Source of the DNA: Marinovum sp048263515
Lineage (GTDB): Bacteria; Pseudomonadota; Alphaproteobacteria; Rhodobacterales; Rhodobacteraceae
Length of the DNA: 64,000 nucleotides
Reading direction: 5' to 3'
Assembly (NCBI RefSeq): GCF_048263515.1
Contig: NZ_JBLXEC010000003.1
Location: 1-64,000 of the forward strand
The translations under genes were made by a program, and so were the position numbers. The notes under the pieces were generated by a model that had not been told where the DNA came from, made no database searches, and was given only the letters and a program-made list of their open reading frames with translations. Numbering within the stretch: position 1 is the first letter of the stretch; every line of letters begins with the position of its first letter. Positions 8,773 through 19,280 of this stretch are shown piece after piece.

Positions 8773-8796
8773 TCCGACCGCAAAGTGTGAAAATGG

Positions 8797-8826
8797 AAAA
8801 GGGGACAGAGCAATCTGTCCCCTTTT
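8797..8826. terminator. Bidirectional terminator between infB and a small minus-strand gene
   Basis: The arms AAAAGGGGACAGA (8797-8809) and TCTGTCCCCTTTT (8814-8826) pair perfectly around GCAA, with T-runs on both sides. It ends the rimP-infB operon on the plus strand and can end the 40-codon gene at 8890-9012 on the minus strand. Confidence 0.92.
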
Positions 8827-8889
8827 TCGTTGACTCGTTAACCGTGGATGGCGGGAGGCAGGGCCGTCAGATCGAAGGGCAGAGACCCT

Positions 8890-9012
8890 TCAGACCGGCA
8901 GCCCCAGGAACACCCGCGCCCCATCGCGCACCGCAATCCGGCCATCGGCCAGCTGGCGCAAGAAAATACCCTGAACCGTGATGTACTTTCCCAGCGATAT
9001 CGTTCTCAACAT
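8890..9012 (-). CDS. Small protein of 40 residues, unknown function
   Basis: The minus strand carries ATG at 9012 and TGA at 8890, encoding 40 residues that begin MLRTISLGKYITVQGIFLRQ and end ARVFLGLPV. A textbook GGAGG lies eight bases before the ATG, and the bidirectional terminator at 8797-8826 follows downstream. The sequence reads like a compact beta-strand protein with alternating hydrophobic and charged residues (DGRIAVRDGARVFLG). No signal peptide or cysteine is present. I do not recognise the family. The ribosome site, start, stop and terminator together argue for a real gene despite its size. Confidence 0.7.
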   Translation of the reverse strand: MLRTISLGKYITVQGIFLRQLADGRIAVRDGARVFLGLPV

Positions 9013-9055
9013 ATCCTGATCCTCCGGTTGCCTGCGACAGACCTTATGGAAACCG

Positions 9056-9068
9056 TCGACATTGTCGA
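9056..9068. promoter_or_regulatory. Palindrome upstream of the small gene
   Basis: TCGACA-T-TGTCGA is a perfect inverted repeat 44 bases upstream of the small gene start and 96 bases past the end of mutT. It may be an operator. The rest of 9013-9163 holds nothing else that I can name. Confidence 0.3.
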
Positions 9069-9163
9069 GGGGCGCAGAAGGTCACAAACAGCCCGCTGTT
9101 GTATCAAAGCGCTGTAAAATGCATCGAACGTTGCGTCCTTTGTCGCCACCGGCGAAACACCGC

Positions 9164-9565
9164 TCAGAGCCAGTCGCGCAGGATCGGGATCAGCGGCAGA
9201 TCGGCGGGCGGCATCGGGTAGTCGCGCAGCCTGTTCGGCGCCACCCACGCCAGGGTCTGGCCTTCCTGCGCCTGCGGTATGCCCTGCCACTTGCGGCAGG
9301 CAAAGACCGGCATCAGCAGGTGAAAGCTGTCGTAGGCGTGGCTGGCAAAGGTCAGCGGCGCCAGGCAGGAGGCCCAGGTGTCGATGCCCAGCTCTTCCTG
9401 CAGCTCGCGGATCAGCGCCGCTTCCGGCGTTTCGCCCGGCTCGACCTTGCCGCCGGGAAATTCCCAGAGCCCGGCCATGGATTTGCCCTCGGGCCGCTGC
9501 GCCAGCAGCACGCGGCCGTCACGGTCGATCAGGGCAACGGCTGAGACGAGGATCACATGTGTCAT
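9164..9565 (-). CDS. mutT: 8-oxo-dGTP diphosphatase MutT (Nudix hydrolase)
   Basis: A 133-residue Nudix hydrolase that removes oxidised dGTP from the nucleotide pool and so prevents A:T to C:G mutations. The Nudix box G39-x5-E45-x7-REL-x-EELG-I (39-61) is complete, and LWEFPGGK ahead of it is the MutT-type lead-in. Length matches E. coli MutT. It lies 79 bases after argJ on the same strand, downstream of parvulin-argJ, and is probably co-transcribed. The call as MutT rather than another small Nudix enzyme rests on the box context and the GLWEFPGGK stretch. Confidence 0.88.
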   Translation of the reverse strand: MTHVILVSAVALIDRDGRVLLAQRPEGKSMAGLWEFPGGKVEPGETPEAALIRELQEELGIDTWASCLAPLTFASHAYDSFHLLMPVFACRKWQGIPQAQEGQTLAWVAPNRLRDYPMPPADLPLIPILRDWL

Positions 9566-9615
9566 GGCGCTGTGCTTCTGGCGGGCGTGGGTGCGAGGGG
9601 TCTCCCCCTCGCGCT

Positions 9616-9643
9616 CCCCGGCGGTATTTGGAAAGAGAAGAAG
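9616..9643. repeat. Dispersed intergenic motif, copy 1
   Basis: CCCCGGC followed by GGTATTTGGAAAGAGAAGAAG sits directly against the argJ stop codon. Closely similar copies occur at 18096-18125, 24356-24384 and 51098-51125, all just outside gene 3' ends or between genes. No hairpin is evident in the AT-rich part. Confidence 0.55.
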
Positions 9644-9644
9644 A

Positions 9645-10871
9645 TCAGGAGCGATAATCGGCGTTGATGTCGATGTAGCCGTGGGTCAGATCACAGGTCC
9701 AGACGCGCTTGGCGCCCTGCCCGATCCCCAGATCGACGGCGATGGCGATATGGTCGCCCTTCATGTGCGCCGCGGCATCGGCTTCCTTGTAGTCGGGATG
9801 CACCCAGCCGTTTTCCGCCACCAGCGTATCGCCGAAGCGGATGGTGATGCGGTCACGGTCGGCCTGAGCGCCGCTCTTGCCGATTGCCATGACGACGCGG
9901 CCCCAGTTCGGGTCCTCGCCGGCGATGGCGGTCTTGACCAGCGGCGAATTGGCGATGGCCATGGCGTGGGTATGGGCCTCGGCATCGCTGGCGGCGCCGG
10001 TCACGTCGATCTGGACGAACTTGGTCGCGCCCTCGCCGTCGCGCACCACCTGGTGGGCGAGGTCCATCATCACCTCGAAGAGCGCCTCCTCGAAGGCCAC
10101 GTTGTCGGCCACGTCGACGCCGGACTTGCCGGTGGCAGCCAGCAGCAGCGTGTCCGAGGTCGAGGTGTCGCTGTCGACGGTGATGCAGTTGAAGGTCAGG
10201 TCGGTCAGCTTCGACAGCATGGCCTGCAGCGCCGGCTGGGCGCAGACGCCATCGGTGAAGATATAGACCAGCATCGTCGCCATGTCGGGCGCGATCATGC
10301 CCGACCCCTTGGCGATGCCGGCGATCTGAACGGTTTTGCCGTCGATCTCTATGCTGCGGGTGGCGCCCTTGGGATAGGTGTCGGTGGTCATGATGGCGCG
10401 GGCGGCATCGGTGATGGCGCCCGGGTCCTGTGCCGCGATCAGGTGATCGAGCACGTCGATGATCCGGTCATGCGGCAACGGCTCGCCGATCACCCCGGTC
10501 GACGAGGTGAAGACCCGCGCCTCGGGCACGCCGGCAGCCTCGGCCGCCGCCGCACAGATCGCCGCGACCGAGGCCACGCCGCGCTGGCCGGTGAAGGCGT
10601 TGGAATTGCCGGCATTGACCAGGATCGCCGCGCCGGCGTCCAGGGCGCTGCCCAGCTTGGCCTGGCAGTCGAGCACCGGGGCCGAGCGGGTGGCCGAGCG
10701 GGTGAAAACCCCTGCCACGGCGCTGCCCGGGGCAAGCAGCGCCAGCATCACGTCCTTGCGCCCCGCATAGCGCACCCCTGCCTCGGCCGAGGCAAAAGTG
10801 ACACCGTCGATCACGGGCATCTCGGGGAACGCGGCGGGCGCGAGGGGGGAAACAGGCAGGGATTTGGCCAT
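9645..10871 (-). CDS. argJ: Bifunctional ornithine acetyltransferase / N-acetylglutamate synthase
   Basis: ArgJ (408 residues) moves the acetyl group from N-acetylornithine to glutamate, recycling acetate in arginine biosynthesis; bifunctional forms also use acetyl-CoA. The precursor cleaves itself before T199 in the motif KGSGMIAPDMATML, and that threonine becomes the N-terminal nucleophile of the beta chain. The C-terminus DINADYRS is typical. Length is normal. It starts three bases after the parvulin stop, so the two minus-strand genes form an operon, with mutT following. The sequence does not settle whether it is bifunctional or acetyltransferase only. Confidence 0.96.
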   Translation of the reverse strand: MAKSLPVSPLAPAAFPEMPVIDGVTFASAEAGVRYAGRKDVMLALLAPGSAVAGVFTRSATRSAPVLDCQAKLGSALDAGAAILVNAGNSNAFTGQRGVASVAAICAAAAEAAGVPEARVFTSSTGVIGEPLPHDRIIDVLDHLIAAQDPGAITDAARAIMTTDTYPKGATRSIEIDGKTVQIAGIAKGSGMIAPDMATMLVYIFTDGVCAQPALQAMLSKLTDLTFNCITVDSDTSTSDTLLLAATGKSGVDVADNVAFEEALFEVMMDLAHQVVRDGEGATKFVQIDVTGAASDAEAHTHAMAIANSPLVKTAIAGEDPNWGRVVMAIGKSGAQADRDRITIRFGDTLVAENGWVHPDYKEADAAAHMKGDHIAIAVDLGIGQGAKRVWTCDLTHGYIDINADYRS

Positions 10872-10874
10872 GGT

Positions 10875-11723
10875 TTACTGTCCGATCAGGTCGATGTTCT
10901 TCAGGACCGAGGTGTCGACCTCTGCCTTGTCGGTCTTGGTGATCTCGGCGGCCTCGGTCAGGCCGTCCAGCACTTCGTCGAGCGCCGCGTTGCGGACCTG
11001 CTGCTCGAGCTCGGCGCGAACCTCTTCCATCGCGGGCGCCTCGGCGACGCGGGTCTCATTGAGCTTGATCACGTGCCAGCCGAACTGTGTCTGCACCGGG
11101 TCCGAGATGTCGCCGGCGCCCAGTTCCTTTACCGCCGCTTCGAACTCGGCCACCATCATGCCGGCACCGAACCAGCCCAGCTCGCCGCCATTGGGGCCGG
11201 AGGGACCGGTCGAGTTTTCCTTGGCCAGCTCGGCGAAATCCTCGCCGGCGCGGGCGCGTTCGGCCAGGGCCGCGGCCTTTTCCTCGGTCTCGACGAGGAT
11301 GTGCGAGGCATTGAATTCCATGCCGCGGTTCTCGCCCTCGTAGGTCTCGGCATAGGCGTCGGCCAGCGCCGCCTCGGTCACCGCTTCATCCATCGCCGCC
11401 TGGGCATGTTCGGCGGCGCGCAGGGCGCGTTCCTCGTTGTCGAGCGCCAGAGCCACGCGTTGCGACACCTCTTCAGGGCCGGCCTGCACCAGCAGGGTCT
11501 GCTGGATCAGCTGGTCCATGATGCCTTCCCAGAGCACGTCGTCGGGCAGCTGGCGCAGCTGTTCGGGCAGCGAGGCGCGGATCATGATCATGTGGCCGAG
11601 GGTGATTTCGGTTCCGTTGACCGTGGCCACCACCTGATCCACGTCGACCGGCGCATGTTGTTCAGCCAGGACGGGGGAGGCCAGAGCGGCCATCAGAGCG
11701 GCGGTTTTCACGCTTTTCAACAT
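10875..11723 (-). CDS. Periplasmic parvulin-type peptidyl-prolyl isomerase
   Basis: This protein (282 residues from ATG 11723) is a secreted SurA/PrsA-like rotamase that helps fold exported proteins. A signal peptide covers residues 1-20 (MLKSVKTAALMAALASPVLA). A helical N-terminal chaperone segment follows. The parvulin domain (about 135-225) has ASHILVETEE, GELGWFGAGMMV and VQTQFGWHVIKL. The start at 11723 has AAGGA six bases upstream; an in-frame ATG at 11738 would add five residues. It is divergent from secA, a sensible neighbour for an export chaperone. The short acidic C-terminal extension has no recognisable domain. Confidence 0.9.
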   Translation of the reverse strand: MLKSVKTAALMAALASPVLAEQHAPVDVDQVVATVNGTEITLGHMIMIRASLPEQLRQLPDDVLWEGIMDQLIQQTLLVQAGPEEVSQRVALALDNEERALRAAEHAQAAMDEAVTEAALADAYAETYEGENRGMEFNASHILVETEEKAAALAERARAGEDFAELAKENSTGPSGPNGGELGWFGAGMMVAEFEAAVKELGAGDISDPVQTQFGWHVIKLNETRVAEAPAMEEVRAELEQQVRNAALDEVLDGLTEAAEITKTDKAEVDTSVLKNIDLIGQ

Positions 11724-11762
11724 CAAGTTTTCCTTCATTCATGGCCGCGCCGGTGGGCGGCG

Positions 11763-11791
11763 TTGACACTGCAGGGGGCGACCCTTACATC
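11763..11791 (+). promoter_or_regulatory. Promoter of secA
   Basis: A perfect TTGACA (11763-11768), a 17-base spacer and TACATC (11786-11791) point toward secA. Transcription would begin near 11798, giving a leader of about 100 bases. The leader might hold translational control of secA, but I see no strong hairpin in it. Confidence 0.6.
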
Positions 11792-11896
11792 GCTTTTGTC
11801 CCGACGGACGCCCCATTCCCGAAAAGGCATATGGGTTGCGGTGCGGACGGGCAAGCCGCGGACACAAAGATGTGCGCATTATTCGACGGAGAGAGT

Positions 11897-14611
<2,715 letters not shown>

Positions 14612-14630
14612 GCTGTTGCAGAAGTGATGG

Positions 14631-14656
14631 AAAGGCCGGGCATCTGCCCGGCCTTT
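14631..14656 (+). terminator. Hairpin after secA
   Basis: AAAGGCCGGGCA and TGCCCGGCCTTT form a perfect long stem 20 bases past the secA stop. The T-run is short (TTT, then CGCGTTT), so termination is likely but not certain to be intrinsic. Confidence 0.7.
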
Positions 14657-14683
14657 CGCGTTTCCGGGTGCGCCGGTCGGAGA

Positions 14684-15027
14684 AGCGCCAGCGTCGGGCC
14701 GCGGCACGGCGAAGCACCCTCCGATCGGAGCGCTTTATCCCAGTCACTGGCGCGCTTTGAACGAGCGGAGTGCTGACGTCACCCAATCGCCGGGCCAGGG
14801 GGCGGCCCGGCGATGGCGCGGCGGCCTGCGGCCTTGATTCCGCGCCCGTGGCGCATCGATCTGACGTCACCACGGTTGAAATAGCGCCAGCGTCGGGCCG
14901 TGGCGCGGCGAAGAAACCTCCGGTCAAAGTACTTTATCCCCGCCACTGGCGCGCTTTGGACGAGCGACGCGCTCACGTCACCTAATCGCCGGGCCAGGGC
15001 GGCGGCCCGCGGCCTTGTTCCGCGCCA
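14684..15027 (+). repeat. Tandem pair of about 150-bp intergenic repeats
   Basis: The 579-base gap between secA and the next gene carries two direct copies, 14684-14846 and 14883-15027. Both start AGCGCCAGCGTCGGGCC, pass through TACTTTATCCC or GCGCTTTATCCC, then ACTGGCGCGCTTTG and CGCCGGGCCAGGG, and end near CCGCGCC. Within each copy GCGCCAG and CTGGCGC are inverted. The central CTTTATC part and the CGGGCCAG arms are shared with the repeats at 41461-41632 and 45979-46361, so these look like diverged members of one family. No coding capacity is evident. Confidence 0.7.
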
Positions 15028-15190
15028 ACCTCATCCCTCCACACCAACCGCAACTCCGCTCAATTGTGTCTCAATTGCGGACAATCCCCGGCAAACGGCG
15101 CAAAGACTCCGCCAAGCCGCCCAATCTCCGCCCGCTTCCCCGGCGATACCTGAGCCCAGGAACAGCCCTTTCAGGGGCAAGGAGGCAGAG

Positions 15191-16372
15191 ATGAAACTTC
15201 CGGTTGGCAAACTTTCGATGGGCAAACTTTCCATTGGCCGCGGCGCGCCCAAGACAGAAGCGCCGGCCACGAGCAGTGCAGAGGGCAAGGCCAGGTTCAC
15301 CCTGCCGAAACGCATTCCGCTCAACAAATCCACGGTGGCGCTGGGCAGCGGCATCATCATCTTCTCGGTGGGCTTCGTGCTGCAGAACTTCGGCAGCCAC
15401 CCGGCCTCGGAACTGAAGTCCGCCCATCCGCCCAAGGTGCAGAGCGCCACGCTGGTGCCGATGCTCGAGCGCGACATCGACCTCGAGGCGATCACCCCGA
15501 CCTCGGCCAGCATCCTGCCGATGGATCGGCCGCTGCCGGCCCTGCCGCGCGAGACCCAGGCCACCCCGGTCGCCGATGGCGTGACCGGCACCGCCGCCCT
15601 GGCCGCGCTCGAGGACACTGCCGCCCCGGCACCGCTGGCGCCTGAAACGGCCCCGGACACCCTCGAAACCGCCGAGAGCAGCCCGGTCCTGCCCTGTGAA
15701 ATCAACATGACCGCCGATCCGGCGCCGGCCGCAATGGTCGACCTGATGGTCGAGGCCGGCTGCCTGCCCGATGCACGCTTTACCCTGCATCATAACGGCA
15801 TGATGTTCCACGCCCTGACCGACGGCTCCGGCCGCAGCCAGCTACGCGTCCCGGCGCTGGCCCGCAACGCGGTCTTCATCGCCTCTTTCGACAACAACGA
15901 AGGCGCGGTGGCGCAGATCGAAGTGCCGACGCTGGAATTCTACGACCGGGTCGTGGCGCAATGGCGCGGACATGCCGGGCTCGGCCTGCATGCGCTGGAA
16001 TTCGACGCCCGCTACTTCGGCAAGGGTCACATCCATTCCGCCAGCCCCAGCGACCTGACCGCCGCGGCCAGCGGCACCTCGGGCTTCCTGACCCGCTTTG
16101 GCGAGAATGCCGGTGGCGACGCGCTGATGGCCGAGGTCTACACCTTCCCCTCGGGCACCTCGAACACGGCCGGTCAGATCGGCCTGTCGGTCGAAGCCGA
16201 AGTCACCGAGGCCAACTGCGGCAAGGAGATCGCGGCCCAGACGCTGCAGCTCAAGCCCGGCGAAAAGCTCCGCACCCGCGACGTGACGCTTTATATGCCG
16301 GCCTGTGACGCTGGTGGAGACTTTCTGGTGTTGAAAAATCTCTTCGAAGACCTGAAAGTCGCGTCGAACTGA
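15191..16372 (+). CDS. Single-span membrane protein of unknown function
   Basis: A 393-residue protein with a cytoplasmic basic N-terminus (residues 1-47), one membrane helix at about 48-67 (TVALGSGIIIFSVGFVLQNF) and a large periplasmic part. The region 85-165 is Pro/Ala/Thr-rich and probably flexible. The folded portion from about 170 has cysteines at CEINMT, EAGCLPD, EANCGKE and MPACDAG, which may pair in the periplasm. The start has GGAGG five bases upstream. Similar proteins in Rhodobacteraceae are often labelled 'translocase', but I see no motif that supports that. It is followed 24 bases later by an OmpA-domain protein and probably shares a transcript. Confidence 0.75.
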   Translation: MKLPVGKLSMGKLSIGRGAPKTEAPATSSAEGKARFTLPKRIPLNKSTVALGSGIIIFSVGFVLQNFGSHPASELKSAHPPKVQSATLVPMLERDIDLEAITPTSASILPMDRPLPALPRETQATPVADGVTGTAALAALEDTAAPAPLAPETAPDTLETAESSPVLPCEINMTADPAPAAMVDLMVEAGCLPDARFTLHHNGMMFHALTDGSGRSQLRVPALARNAVFIASFDNNEGAVAQIEVPTLEFYDRVVAQWRGHAGLGLHALEFDARYFGKGHIHSASPSDLTAAASGTSGFLTRFGENAGGDALMAEVYTFPSGTSNTAGQIGLSVEAEVTEANCGKEIAAQTLQLKPGEKLRTRDVTLYMPACDAGGDFLVLKNLFEDLKVASN

Positions 16373-16396
16373 ACCCGACAGGAAGGCCCGCCTCGG

Positions 16397-17962
16397 ATGT
16401 ACAAGTTGCGTGCGGCGTTCTGCGCCGCACTTTTCCTTTTTGCGGCGGTCTTGCCCCGGGGCGCGATGGCACAGGACGTGACGCTGACCTCGCTGGACGG
16501 CGCGGTCGAGATCGACGGCACGCTCAAGGGGTTCGACGGCGAGTTCTACCGTCTCGACACCGTCTATGGCGAGATCACCGTCGATGCCTCCGGCGTCAGC
16601 TGCGCCGGACCGGGCTGCCCCAACCTCGAGGCCTTCGTGGCCGAGATGCGGGTGTCCGGCGCGGCCACCATGGGCCGGGTGCTGATGCCGGCGCTGATCG
16701 AGGCCTTTGCCCTGCGCAACGGCCTTGTGGCGACCCGCACCGAGGCAGGCGAGAACCGCTTCGACTATGCTCTGAGCGACCGCGAGACCGGCGTCGAAAA
16801 GGCGCTGTTCCGCTTTCACACCACCAATACCGACGAGGGCTTTGCCGACCTCTTGGCCGATGACAGCGATATCGTCATGTCGCTGCGCGAGGTCCGCGCC
16901 TCTGAGGTGCGTGCCGCCCGCGAGGCCGGGCTGGGCGATCTGACCGGGCCGAACCGCAGCCGGGTGCTGGCGCTTGATGCCATGGTGCCGATCGTGTCGC
17001 ACAAGAACCCGCTCAATGCGATCAGCCCGGCGCAGCTGGCACGGATCTTCGGCGGGCAGATCACCAACTGGCTGCAGATGGGCGGGCCGGATGCGCCGAT
17101 CGTGCTGCATCTGCCGCAGCCCAGCTCGGGGCTGGCGCAATCGGTGCAGGACAAGCTGATCGCCCCGGCGCGCGCCGATCTGGCCAAGCAGGTCGAGCGT
17201 CATGCCGACAACGCCAGCCTTTCGGCTGCGGTGGCCGAGGATGTGCTGGCGATCGGCATCACCAGCCATTCCGAGATCGGCAATGCCAAGCCGGTGGTGC
17301 TGACCGGGCGCTGCGGCTTTCAGCTGCGCGCCTCGCGGCTGGCAATCAAGACCGAGGATTACCCGCTGACCGCGCCGATGTTCCTCTACCTGCCGGCCCG
17401 GCGCCTGCCCAAGCTGGCGCGGGATTTCCTGACCTTCACCCGGTCGGACCCGGCGCAGATCGTCATTCGCCGCGCCGGATTCGTCGATCAGGCGCCGGAA
17501 GAGGTCGAGATCAACGCCCAGGGCGACCGCTTTGCCAATGCGATCACCGCCGCCGGCGCCGAGACGCCGCTGTCGGAGCTCAAGCGGCTGGTGGGCACGC
17601 TGGGCAGCCGCCACCGGCTGTCGACCTCCTTCCGCTTCCGCGCCGGCTCGACCCTGCTTGACGCGCAGTCGCTGTCCAATGTGCAGCAGTTGGCCCGGGC
17701 GCTGGAGGGCGGCAAATACGACACCCGCTCGATCCTCTTCGTCGGCTTCTCCGACGGCCAGGGCGCCGCGGAAGCCAACCGCGCCATCGCCTCGCGTCGG
17801 GCCGAGGCGGTGCGTGACGCGGTGGTGGCCGCGGCCGAGACCGCCAACCTCGACCGGGTGCATATCGACGTCGAGGCCTTTGGCGAGGCCCTGCCGCTGG
17901 CCTGCGACGAGACCGCCTGGGGGCGGCAGGCCAACCGGCGGGTCGAGGTCTGGGTCAAGTAG
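16397..17962 (+). CDS. PstS-like substrate-binding protein fused to an OmpA domain
   Basis: A 521-residue secreted protein. A signal peptide covers residues 1-25 (ending GAMA). Residues 80-360 resemble the PBP-like fold of phosphate-binding PstS proteins (VPIVSHKNPLNAISPAQLARIF is the typical PBP segment). The last 120 residues form an OmpA/MotB peptidoglycan-binding domain with FRFRAGSTLLDAQ, VGFSDGQGAAEANRAIASRRA and ANRRVEVWV. It could tether a solute- or signal-binding domain to the cell wall. Substrate is unknown. It probably forms an operon with the upstream membrane protein. Confidence 0.85.
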   Translation: MYKLRAAFCAALFLFAAVLPRGAMAQDVTLTSLDGAVEIDGTLKGFDGEFYRLDTVYGEITVDASGVSCAGPGCPNLEAFVAEMRVSGAATMGRVLMPALIEAFALRNGLVATRTEAGENRFDYALSDRETGVEKALFRFHTTNTDEGFADLLADDSDIVMSLREVRASEVRAAREAGLGDLTGPNRSRVLALDAMVPIVSHKNPLNAISPAQLARIFGGQITNWLQMGGPDAPIVLHLPQPSSGLAQSVQDKLIAPARADLAKQVERHADNASLSAAVAEDVLAIGITSHSEIGNAKPVVLTGRCGFQLRASRLAIKTEDYPLTAPMFLYLPARRLPKLARDFLTFTRSDPAQIVIRRAGFVDQAPEEVEINAQGDRFANAITAAGAETPLSELKRLVGTLGSRHRLSTSFRFRAGSTLLDAQSLSNVQQLARALEGGKYDTRSILFVGFSDGQGAAEANRAIASRRAEAVRDAVVAAAETANLDRVHIDVEAFGEALPLACDETAWGRQANRRVEVWVK

Positions 17963-18000
17963 TCAAGTCAGGTTTCGCCGTGCCTGCGCACGTCGACCGG

Positions 18001-18125
18001 CCGGGGGGCTCTGCCCCCCGGACCCCCATGCCTGAACCGGGGGGCCGCGCCTCCCGGACCCTCCGTGTCTGAACCGGGGGGCTCTGCCCCCCGGACCCCC
18101 CGAGGGTATTTGCAGCAAGAGGAAG
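18001..18125. repeat. Three GGGGGGC hairpin repeats plus dispersed motif, copy 4
   Basis: CCGGGGGG starts at 18001, 18037 and 18074, giving three units of 36-37 bases. Units 1 and 3 fold as CCGGGGGGC-TCT-GCCCCCCGG; unit 2 is imperfect. The last unit runs into GAGGGTATTTGCAGCAAGAGGAAG-like sequence, a diverged copy of the motif at 9616-9643. They fill most of the 310-base gap between the OmpA-domain gene and deoC and could act as terminators or REP-like elements. Confidence 0.65.
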
Positions 18126-18272
18126 CAGGGGGCGGGGTGCCTCCGGGGGTGATGTGGGGGCTTGGGGGCGAGCGGGGGCTTTGTGGGCGCGGGGTGTTGC
18201 CGCGAAGGGACCTCTTGCCGGTTCTGGCTGCCCATGGCACCGTTGCGGCAAAGCGACCGGGAGGCACTGCCC

Positions 18273-19268
18273 ATGGCCACGAAGACCAAAGCCACTGACG
18301 ACACCACACATCTGCCGCAGACATTCGAGCCGAGAAACCCGGGCATGGCGCTCGATCTCGACTGGGTGCTGGGCGTTCATGCCAACCGCTCGGCGATCGA
18401 GCGCCGCGCAGCCACCCTGCCGGGGCGGCGAAGCGTGAAGAAGGACTATCAGGCCGCCTGGCTCTGCCGCGCGATCTCCTGCATCGATCTGACCACGCTG
18501 TCGGGCGATGACACCGAGGGACGGGTGCGCAGGCTCTGTGCCAAGGCGCGACAGCCGGTCAGGGCCGACATCCTGCAGGAGCTGGGGATGGAAGGGCTGA
18601 CCACCGGCGCGGTCTGTGTTTATCACGACATGGTGCCCACGGCCGTTGCGGCGCTGGAGGGGACGAACATCCCGGTTGCGGCCGTCTCCACCGGCTTTCC
18701 CGCCGGGCTGTCGCCGTTTCACCTGCGGGTCGCCGAGATCCACGAAAGCGTCGAGGCCGGGGCGCGGGAGATCGATATCGTGATCTCGCGGCGGCACGTG
18801 CTGCAGGGTAACTGGCAGGCGCTCTATGACGAGATGCGGGCCTTTCGCGCCGCCTGTGGCGAGGCGCATGTCAAGGCGATCCTGGCCACCGGCGAGCTGG
18901 GCACCTTGAAGAACGCCGCCCGCGCCAGCCTGGTCTGCATGATGGCGGGGGCCGATTTCATCAAGACCTCGACCGGCAAGGAAAGCGTCAATGCCACCCT
19001 GCCCGTCAGCCTGGTGATGATCCGCGCGATCCGCGACTACCACCAGTGCACCGGCGTCCGCGTGGGCTACAAGCCCGCCGGCGGGATTTCCAAGGCCAAG
19101 GACGCGCTGACCTACCTCGCACTGATGAAGGACGAGCTGGGCGACCGCTGGCTGCAGCCCGACATGTTCCGCTTTGGCGCCTCGTCGCTGCTAGGCGATA
19201 TCGAACGCCAGCTCGAACACCATGTCACCGGCCGCTACTCGGCCAGCCACCGCCACGCGCTGGCCTGA
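18273..19268 (+). CDS. deoC: Deoxyribose-phosphate aldolase
   Basis: DeoC (331 residues) splits 2-deoxyribose 5-phosphate into glyceraldehyde 3-phosphate and acetaldehyde in deoxynucleoside catabolism. The Schiff-base lysine is K231 in DFIKTSTGK, with the companion lysine in VGYKPAGGI. The protein is of the longer DeoC subtype (over 300 residues) rather than the short form of about 220. ATG 18273 has GGGAGG eight bases upstream; the open frame extends to 18162 without similarity. The aldehyde dehydrogenase starts 12 bases later and could oxidise the acetaldehyde formed. Confidence 0.95.
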   Translation: MATKTKATDDTTHLPQTFEPRNPGMALDLDWVLGVHANRSAIERRAATLPGRRSVKKDYQAAWLCRAISCIDLTTLSGDDTEGRVRRLCAKARQPVRADILQELGMEGLTTGAVCVYHDMVPTAVAALEGTNIPVAAVSTGFPAGLSPFHLRVAEIHESVEAGAREIDIVISRRHVLQGNWQALYDEMRAFRAACGEAHVKAILATGELGTLKNAARASLVCMMAGADFIKTSTGKESVNATLPVSLVMIRAIRDYHQCTGVRVGYKPAGGISKAKDALTYLALMKDELGDRWLQPDMFRFGASSLLGDIERQLEHHVTGRYSASHRHALA

Positions 19269-19280
19269 TCGGAGACCGTC

